From Adlercreutzia sp. ZJ473 (lineage in GTDB: Bacteria > Actinomycetota > Coriobacteriia > Coriobacteriales > Eggerthellaceae), in contig NZ_JAAVTO010000012.1 of assembly GCF_013185065.1 (NCBI RefSeq), positions 1-57,423 of the forward strand: a DNA stretch of 57,423 bases. Direction: 5' to 3'. The notes beneath the pieces were generated by a model. It was given only the letters and a program-made list of their open reading frames with translations. It had not been told where the DNA came from and did not search any database. The position numbers and the translations under genes are program-made. Below are positions 51,886-57,423 of this stretch, piece by piece. Numbering within the stretch: position 1 is the first letter of the stretch; each line of letters starts with the position of its first letter.

Positions 51886-53775
51886 CTACTCGGCCTCTGC
51901 AGGCGCGGGCGCGGGGGTCACCACGGCGGTCACGCCCTCGACCTCATGCGCCTCGGCGCCCGCCGCAACTGCCGCAGCCGCCGCCGCAGCAGCCTCGGCC
52001 TCGGCAGCCGCGGCCTCCTCGGATTCGCGGTCCTCCGCAGCCGCGGCCTCCTCGGCCAGCGCGCGGTCGGTCATGATCTCGGTGATCGTCTCGTGCACCA
52101 CCTGCGCGAGCATGCGCAGCGTCACGCCCGAGTTGTCGGGCAGGTGCAGGTGCACACAGCGGCGCCCGCGGTTCGCCAGCGTGATCAGGTCTCCCGACGC
52201 CTGCGCCTTCGCGAGCGCGCCGAGCGACTCGGCCTCGCGCGGCAGCGGGATGTCCTTGAGCTCGTCAGCCGACAGGATCAGGAACACGCCGCAGTTCGGG
52301 CCGCCCTTCTGCAGCTGGCCGGTGGAGTGCAGGTAGCGCGGGCCCACCTCCAGGCACGACACCACGCCGAACGCCTCGGCCACGCCGTGGCGGATGGCCT
52401 CGAGCGCCTCGCGGCGCCCCTCGCCCGTGAACGGCAGAAACGCGTTCAGCGCGAAGAAGTCGCCCGGCTGGACCGACGAGAGCAGCGCGTAGAGGCTCGA
52501 GCGCATGTCGTCGCAGCCCTCGAACATCGGCGCCTGGCGCACCTCGACGGTGCCCATGTGGATCTCGTCGGTGAAGTTCTCCTCGTAGTCGGGCGCGGGC
52601 TGGCCCTCGCGCAGGATGTCGAGCACCACGGCCTTCGCCGACGCCACGTCAGGCTGGTCGAACGGGCACACCTTCATGAGGTAGCCGCACATGGCGATGG
52701 CGTACTCCCACATGACGAAGTGCTCCGCGAGCTCCTCCACCGAGTCGATGCGGTAGTTCTGGCGCGGGATGGACGAGTCCACGTAGGCGAGGCTCATCTC
52801 GAAGTTGCGGCGCTCGTCCCACAGGTCGGTCTTGGTCTGGTACATGATGACGCTGCGGTCGCCCGGGTCCTCGGTCAGGAGCAGCGAGTCGATCTCGATG
52901 TTGGGCAGGATGCCCTGGCCCTCCTTGCCCACCGACTCGGCGACCAGCTGCTCGATCCACAGGCCGAGCACGCGCCCGCGCTTCGGCGTGAGGAACGAGA
53001 ACTTGTTGCGCCCCGCATGGTAGTTGTCGTACAGAAACGCCGCCAGGTTGATGGCCGGGTTGTCGATGGCGTCCTCGCTGCAGCGCTGCTCGGCCTCCAC
53101 GGCGTGCTCGATGAACGCGTCGAGGTCGATGCCCGCGAGCGCCGCAGGCAGAAGCCCGAACACGGAGAGCGCCGAGAAGCGCCCGCCCACGGTGGGCTCG
53201 CCGGAGAACACCGCGCGCCAGCCTTCCGCCTTCGCCTGCTTCTCCAGGTCAGAGCCCGGATCCGTGATGGCGACCAAGTTCTTCGCCACAGCCTCCTCGC
53301 CGATCTGCTTGGCGAAGCTCTCGCGCAGCGCGCACGAGAGGAGACGCGGCTCGATGGTGCCGCCGCTCTTCGACGAGATCACGACCAGCGTGGTGGCGGG
53401 GTTGCACGCCGAGAGCAGTTCGCGCATGCGCACCGGCGAGTCGGAGTCGAGCGTGCGGAACTTGACGCGGTTGGAGTCCTGCTTGTTGTACTTGGTGATG
53501 GTCATGGGAGCCTGCGTGGAGCCGCCCTGCCCGATGAGCACCACCGTGTCGTACCCGTCGGCGACCACCTCGTCCGCGAACGCCTGGATCTCCTTGATGT
53601 CGCACTGCGGATGGCTGGCCAGGTCGGCCCAGCCCATGAAGTTCTCGGCGCACTTCTGCGCCTCCTCGGAAAAGTCGTACAAGGTGGCGTCCTTCGCGAA
53701 GATGCGGCTCGCCACGCACTCCTTCACCAGCGTCTTCGCTGACGGGTAGAGCTTCTCCATTTCTCCGGAAATCAT
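51886..53775 (-). CDS. pgi: Glucose-6-phosphate isomerase-like protein with long C-terminal tail
   Basis: 629 residues. The isomerase core is recognised from VLIGQGGSTQAPM, SSKSGGTIEP, GGRFSALSVFGLLPAALAGID and NKFSFLTPKRGR. The last ~55 residues are an Ala/Glu-rich tail (EEAAAAEDRESEEAAAAEAE and following) with no counterpart in the family. Such long actinobacterial forms may act in glycolysis/gluconeogenesis as usual. ATG 53775 follows AAGAAGGAAC; ATG 53760 is an alternative. It is the first gene of a run with hypF, hypC and hypD. Confidence 0.87.
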   Translation of the reverse strand: MISGEMEKLYPSAKTLVKECVASRIFAKDATLYDFSEEAQKCAENFMGWADLASHPQCDIKEIQAFADEVVADGYDTVVLIGQGGSTQAPMTITKYNKQDSNRVKFRTLDSDSPVRMRELLSACNPATTLVVISSKSGGTIEPRLLSCALRESFAKQIGEEAVAKNLVAITDPGSDLEKQAKAEGWRAVFSGEPTVGGRFSALSVFGLLPAALAGIDLDAFIEHAVEAEQRCSEDAIDNPAINLAAFLYDNYHAGRNKFSFLTPKRGRVLGLWIEQLVAESVGKEGQGILPNIEIDSLLLTEDPGDRSVIMYQTKTDLWDERRNFEMSLAYVDSSIPRQNYRIDSVEELAEHFVMWEYAIAMCGYLMKVCPFDQPDVASAKAVVLDILREGQPAPDYEENFTDEIHMGTVEVRQAPMFEGCDDMRSSLYALLSSVQPGDFFALNAFLPFTGEGRREALEAIRHGVAEAFGVVSCLEVGPRYLHSTGQLQKGGPNCGVFLILSADELKDIPLPREAESLGALAKAQASGDLITLANRGRRCVHLHLPDNSGVTLRMLAQVVHETITEIMTDRALAEEAAAAEDRESEEAAAAEAEAAAAAAAAVAAGAEAHEVEGVTAVVTPAPAPAEAE

Positions 53776-53856
53776 AGGTTCCTTCTTCTCGAGGCGCCCC
53801 TCTCCCCTGCTTTCCCGGCAAGAGGCGCAAAAAGACCAAATTATGGAATTGCGGAC

Positions 53857-53865
53857 ATTCTAGCA
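53857..53865 (-). promoter_or_regulatory. Extended -10 promoter of pgi-hypFCD
   Basis: On the minus strand TGCTAGAAT, an extended -10 box, about 80 bases before the pgi start codon. No other promoter was found within the run to hypD. Confidence 0.45.
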
Positions 53866-53916
53866 AAGTACCTGCACGCGGCCTATTTCAAGCCCTGCGT
53901 GTGGCGGTTCTGTGAA

Positions 53917-53946
53917 ACGAGAGGCAGCCCGCAGGCTGCCTCTCGT
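53917..53946 (-). terminator. Terminator after LytTR regulator gene
   Basis: A perfect 13-bp stem (53917-53929 with 53934-53946) with loop CGCA, 54 bases past the regulator stop and followed by TTTCAC on the minus strand. Confidence 0.75.
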
Positions 53947-53999
53947 CACTTGATGCCGCTTTCCTGGCTGTTCGCTACCGTCCTCGCGGCTTCGCGACC

Positions 54000-54713
54000 T
54001 TACAGCCCGAGGGCCTTCTTGAGGGCGCTCACGCGGCGGCGGGACACGGGGATCTTCTCCTCCACGCCGTTCAAGGTGAGCAGCAGCGTGCCGCCGGAGA
54101 CCGACTCGATCTCCTCGACCAAAGACAGGTTCACCAGGTACCCGCGGTGCACGCGGAAGAACCCGTGGCCGTCCAGGCGCTTCTCCAGCTGGGCCAGGCT
54201 CACCGTGGAGAAGTAGCGGTCGGTGTCGGTCTGCAGGTACGCGTAGTCGTCGCGCGCCATGACGAAGCGGATCTTGTCGATGCCGATGAGGATCTTCTTG
54301 CCGCCCTTCTCAACCGGGATGCGCTCGGACTTCTGCGCCTGCATGTGCAGCGACACCTGCTCGCGCACGCGCGTGATGGCCTGCGCCAGGCGCTCGGTCT
54401 CGACGGGCTTCACCAGGTAGTCGATGGCGTTCACCTTGAACGCGTCAAGCGCGTGCTCGCTGTATGCCGTCACGAACACGACCGCCGGGGGGAACTTGAG
54501 GTGACGCAGCGCCTCGGCCAGCTGCAGGCCGGTTGCCTCGGGCATGTTCACGTCGAGGAACATGACGTCACAGGGGTATTCCTTCAGCTTCTCGATGGCC
54601 TCGCGAACGCTGGCCGCCTCGGCGACCACTTCGACCTGGCCGACTTCATCTAAGAGGAAGCGGAGCTCTGAGCGCGCAGGGGCCTCGTCGTCAACGATGA
54701 TTGCCTTGAGCAC
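54000..54713 (-). CDS. LytTR-family response regulator
   Basis: 237 residues from GTG 54713, which has TGGAGG upstream; the ORF extension to 54794 runs through the promoter. Receiver domain: AIIVDDEAPAR, phosphorylation site CDVMFLDVNMPEATG, FVTAYSEHALDAF and DYLVKPVE. The C-terminal LytTR DNA-binding domain has RDDYAYLQTDTDRYFSTVSL, FFRVHRGYLVNLSLVEEIES and a final KKALGL. No kinase gene is adjacent, so it is an orphan here. A -10 box TATAAT lies at 54762-54757 on the minus strand. Confidence 0.92.
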   Translation of the reverse strand: MLKAIIVDDEAPARSELRFLLDEVGQVEVVAEAASVREAIEKLKEYPCDVMFLDVNMPEATGLQLAEALRHLKFPPAVVFVTAYSEHALDAFKVNAIDYLVKPVETERLAQAITRVREQVSLHMQAQKSERIPVEKGGKKILIGIDKIRFVMARDDYAYLQTDTDRYFSTVSLAQLEKRLDGHGFFRVHRGYLVNLSLVEEIESVSGGTLLLTLNGVEEKIPVSRRRVSALKKALGL

Positions 54714-55041
54714 GTTTGCCTCCAAACACGGTACGGGAACGTAAAACTTCTTTCGTATTATAGAGCAGAACAACGCCTTTCGCCGAAAAAGCATGGCGAT
54801 TTGTGTAGTTATTATGATGCTCAGCCAACGAACGCGGATGCCGCTCGCGGAGAGAATGCGCCCGCTCGCTTCCGAATGCCCGCCGTTCGCCGCGCCCGCC
54901 TGCGTGGGGCGGATGCGGCGGGGCTGGGCGGGCGCGCCGGGAGGCAGGTGCGGGCGCGGGCACGCCGGGGAGCATGCTCGCCTGCGCCCGGCGCGCCTGG
55001 CGCACTTGCCACGCGCTTGCGCCGCGCCCGCGCGCTTCGCG
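54714..55041. other. Intergenic region with regulator promoter and GC-rich inverted repeat
   Basis: 328 bases without a gene. Besides the -10 box at 54762-54757 it has exact 11-bp arms GGCGCGCCGGG (54931-54941) and CCCGGCGCGCC (54987-54997) with a 45-base GC-rich loop, 45 bases beyond the dipeptidase stop; this may end its transcript. Confidence 0.45.
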
Positions 55042-56448
55042 CTAGCCGAGGTCGAGCTGCTGCAGGTCGAACAGCGCCAGCGCGTAGATCTTGAACGCGG
55101 TCTGCAGCTGCGCGACGCTCACGGTCTCGTCGGGGCCGTGTATGCCGCCGGCCCACGCGGGCATCTCGAGCCACGGCATCTCGGGGCCGAAGCTCGCGCC
55201 GCGCGTGAACTCGCGCGCGTACGTGCCGCCGCCGATGGTGAACGCCTCGCGCGACTCGCCGGTCACGTCGTTGTACGCGGCGAGCAGCGCCTGGATCTCG
55301 GGCGTGTCGGGCTCCACGAGGAACGGCTCCATGAGCAGGGTCCGCTCGAACGTGGCGCCGATGGGGTCGGTGAGCGCCGTCAGCGCCGCCGTGATCTCCT
55401 CGGGCGTGATCGACGTGGGGAAGCGGGAGTCCATCGTCTGCACGAGGCGCCCGTCGGAGAGCGCGATGGTGCCGCCGATCACCGTGAGCGGGCCGAAGTA
55501 GTCGTCGGACGTCGCGATGCCTACGCCCGAGCCGTCGGTGGCGCCAAGAAGGCGCTGGTCGAAGGCGAGGAAGGCACGCTCGGCCTCGTTGCACAGCGCG
55601 TTTTCCAGCAGGTAGTCCACGATGAGCGCGATCGCGTTCACGCCGGTCTCGGGCATGGCTGCGTGCGCGCTCTTGCCCGCGGCCTCGATGCGCGCGAGGC
55701 CCGGGCCCGCCGACGTCACGGTCAGGCGCTCGGCGGCGGGCAGGCTCGCCGCGTCCGCCCTCACCACCGCATGCGCCTGCCCCGGCACCGCGTTGGTGGC
55801 CGCCCCGCCCTCGAACTCCACGATGACGCCGTCGCCGAGCGGCGCGCTCGTGATGCGCGCGTCGAAGCCGCCCTTCTCGCCGTAGCACACGGGGAACTCC
55901 GCGTCAGGCGTGAACAGGAACGTCGGGTCGGCGTAGCGCGCGCGGTAGTAGGGGACGTCGCCCATGCCCGACTCCTCGTTCGCGCCGAAGAGGAAGCGCA
56001 CCATGTGGCGCAGCGGCAGGCCGAGGCCCGCGAGGAAGCGCATGGCGTGCAGCGCCACCACCGAGGGGCCCTTGTCGTCGAGCACGCCGCGCCCCACGAG
56101 GCAGCCGTCCTTGACCGTGACGTCGTAGGGCTCGAAGCTCCAGCCCGGGCCCGCCGGCACCACGTCCATGTGCCCGATGATGCCGATCTGCGTGCCGGCC
56201 GTGCCCCCGAGATCGGCGAACCCCATGTAGCCGTCGACGTCGCCCGTCGCGAACCCCATGCCCGCGGCGATGCCGAGCACCGCGTCGAGCGCGGCGCGCG
56301 GCCCCGGGCCGAAGGGCGCGCCGGGAGCTGCCGCGCCAAGGTCCTCGAAGCTCGGGATGCGCACCAGCGTGGTGATGTCCTCGAGCATGGCGGGCCAGTT
56401 CTCTTCCACGTACTTCTCTGCGGCGGTCATGACGTCGTTGCGTTCCAT
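55042..56448 (-). CDS. M20-family dipeptidase, PepV-like
   Basis: 468 residues, the usual PepV/Sapep length. Metal and active-site segments: GIIGHMDVVPAGPGW (His and Asp), GRGVLDDKGPSV (bridging Asp), FGANEESGMGDVPYY (catalytic and metal Glu), FTPDAEFPVCYGEKG, and HGPDE near the end (His). A lid domain lies between about 190 and 340. ATG 56448 follows GAAAGGAAAG; extension to 56691 would run through repeats. It hydrolyses short peptides in the cytoplasm. Confidence 0.92.
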   Translation of the reverse strand: MERNDVMTAAEKYVEENWPAMLEDITTLVRIPSFEDLGAAAPGAPFGPGPRAALDAVLGIAAGMGFATGDVDGYMGFADLGGTAGTQIGIIGHMDVVPAGPGWSFEPYDVTVKDGCLVGRGVLDDKGPSVVALHAMRFLAGLGLPLRHMVRFLFGANEESGMGDVPYYRARYADPTFLFTPDAEFPVCYGEKGGFDARITSAPLGDGVIVEFEGGAATNAVPGQAHAVVRADAASLPAAERLTVTSAGPGLARIEAAGKSAHAAMPETGVNAIALIVDYLLENALCNEAERAFLAFDQRLLGATDGSGVGIATSDDYFGPLTVIGGTIALSDGRLVQTMDSRFPTSITPEEITAALTALTDPIGATFERTLLMEPFLVEPDTPEIQALLAAYNDVTGESREAFTIGGGTYAREFTRGASFGPEMPWLEMPAWAGGIHGPDETVSVAQLQTAFKIYALALFDLQQLDLG

Positions 56449-57005
56449 GGCTTTCCTTTCGTCGGAGTGTTGCGGCAGGATGGTGCAGCGGGATGGTGCG
56501 TCGGGAGCGTTGCGGTAAAGCGTCAGCGGAGCATTGGCAGAGCATCGGGGGGCGTTGCGGCGGTGCGTCGCGTCAAGCGCTGCGGCCGAATGCCCGTCAG
56601 GGCATCGCGGTGGAGCGTCGGCGGCGAGGCGTTGCGGCAGGCACGGCACGAGCGCCGCGCCACGAGCGCTGCGTTGCAAGCGCTGCGCCACAAGCGCCGC
56701 GTCACAGGAGCCCGCGTTGCAAGCGCTGCGCCGTGAGCGCCGCGTTATAAGCGCTGCCCTCCATTATGGCGGCTCGGCGCCGGAAAAGCACGGAAACTTA
56801 TCAAAGTAAACGCAACGCCCGTGAACGTTGCGTGTTTCCCGAGGTAGGCGCAACACTTTGGTGCTGATTGCGTGGCTGGTCCTAGGCAGAGGCCATGTCA
56901 GGGGGCCGTTTAGGAGCGTTGCGGTTTGTCTGAGGGCATGCTGACGCAAGCCCTCCCGTGAGGGCTTCAAGACTAAGCGCAACGCATCGCCTTGCTCTTT
57001 TGGCG
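56449..57005. repeat. Repeat-rich spacer upstream of dipeptidase
   Basis: 557 bases without a gene. 56649-56760 consists of about eight degenerate 14-base units (such as CAAGCGCTGCGCCA). The octamer GCGTTGCG or its complement recurs across the whole spacer (near 56508, 56550, 56628, 56921, 56979), and AAACGCAACG (56801-56810) faces CGTTGCGTGTT further on as an inverted pair. Confidence 0.6.
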
Positions 57006-57341
57006 CTACCTCAGACGGGTCAGTGGCGGCTCCCCTCGCTTGGCGCGCTCTATGTCGAGGATCTCGGGCTTGAGCATCAGCTCATCGCGGTTGACCCCAT
57101 AGATGCCGAAGGCATCGAGCAGGGCGTTTGCATCGTCGTCGCCGTAGACGAAGCGCAGCATCTGTATGGGCGACTTGCCGCCGAGGGAGGCGCGCGGGTT
57201 GGAGTTGACATGGCTCATGAGGACCACCATGTCAGCGCAGGCAAGCTCGTCGAAGATGAACATGCCCTTCTCCAGGATCTGGCGGATCTCGGTGTGGTCA
57301 ATCCCTATATTTAGGACCTGTTTTCGGGCATGCTGCGCCAT
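57006..57341 (-). pseudogene. C-terminal remnant of an IS30-like transposase
   Basis: 111 residues of open frame. SHVNSNPRASLGGKSPIQML, then DELMLKPEIL, match the C-terminal end of IS30-family DDE transposases, where NSxPRxxLGGxTP-type and V(x)LxPxLL segments close the protein. The DDE core is missing: upstream of 57341 the sequence is a 9-bp hairpin (57339-57347 with 57355-57363) and then another gene end. No intact terminal repeat was identified. Confidence 0.6.
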
Positions 57342-57392
57342 GCTCTCGTCTCATGAGAGCATGCTCCTGGTGTATATTGTTCGCGTCGAAGG

Positions 57393-57423
57393 CTAGATCG
57401 AGTACATCTCGCCGTTCTTCACC
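57393..57423 (-). CDS. Possible C-terminal end of a gene beyond the window
   Basis: On the minus strand the last 31 bases can encode VKNGEMYSI followed by TAG. Too short to identify; another frame or no gene is possible. Confidence 0.25.
   Translation of the reverse strand, partial: VKNGEMYSI

Noticed and set aside
56449-56760. CRISPR array in the repeat-rich spacer
   Set aside because: Units are about 14 bases, directly adjacent and degenerate, without unique spacers or cas genes.
57339-57363. 9-bp hairpin upstream of the IS30 remnant as an IS terminal repeat
   Set aside because: IS30-type ends would flank a full element; no partner copy was found on the other side of the fragment.

Overview
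The window is very GC-rich DNA (one 60-base line from 38101 is 47/60 G+C by hand count). Its gene content points to an anaerobic gut actinobacterium of the Eggerthellaceae type (Gordonibacter or Eggerthella-like): several paralogous molybdopterin enzymes with small ferredoxin partners, a LuxR regulator fused to a large membrane domain, and CoA-thioester redox enzymes with an ETF system. The genus cannot be fixed from the sequence alone.

Layout. 1-8310 (minus strand) is one long operon, in transcription order: acyl-CoA dehydrogenase, ETF beta (FixA-like), ETF alpha (FixB-like), hotdog thioesterase, phytoene-desaturase-like flavoprotein, CaiB-like CoA transferase, CaiC-like acyl-CoA ligase, and FixC-like ETF:quinone oxidoreductase cut by the window edge. 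A LysR gene (8585) diverges from it and a DASS/SLC13 anion transporter (9760) follows. The operon promoter and the transporter promoter share the palindrome ATACGTAT at the same distance from a -10 box, which argues for one regulon. Together these genes look like uptake, CoA activation and quinone-linked reduction (or oxidation) of an unidentified carboxylic acid, similar in plan to carnitine/crotonobetaine and caffeate respiration. 11357-15122 holds a second LysR gene and a molybdoenzyme/ferredoxin pair. 15359-24344 is mostly housekeeping: purB, two TrkA-type potassium-channel regulators, a secreted muramidase-like protein, a CorC-like CBS protein, a hemolysin III protein and two bacterial PH-domain membrane proteins.

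24345-42584 contains a Bce-like module (response regulator, histidine kinase, ABC ATPase, permease), all on the plus strand. The regulator gene is separated from the kinase gene by about 12 kb of compositionally different DNA (50% G+C in the line from 31141). That island carries a tandem-MarR regulator, a molybdoenzyme/ferredoxin pair, an EamA transporter, a membrane-LuxR regulator, and a second molybdoenzyme operon with ferredoxin, an unknown protein and an MFS transporter. The second operon resembles the layout of catechol dehydroxylase loci. A Fic-domain gene lies on the opposite strand between the kinase and the ABC genes.

42782-57423 holds a DUF4190-like proline-rich membrane protein, cydAB, a NUDIX hydrolase, pgi-hypF-hypC-hypD in one run, a LytTR response regulator, a PepV-like dipeptidase, a repeat-rich spacer and the C-terminal remnant of an IS30-like transposase. 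I saw no tRNA, rRNA, CRISPR array or intact insertion sequence.
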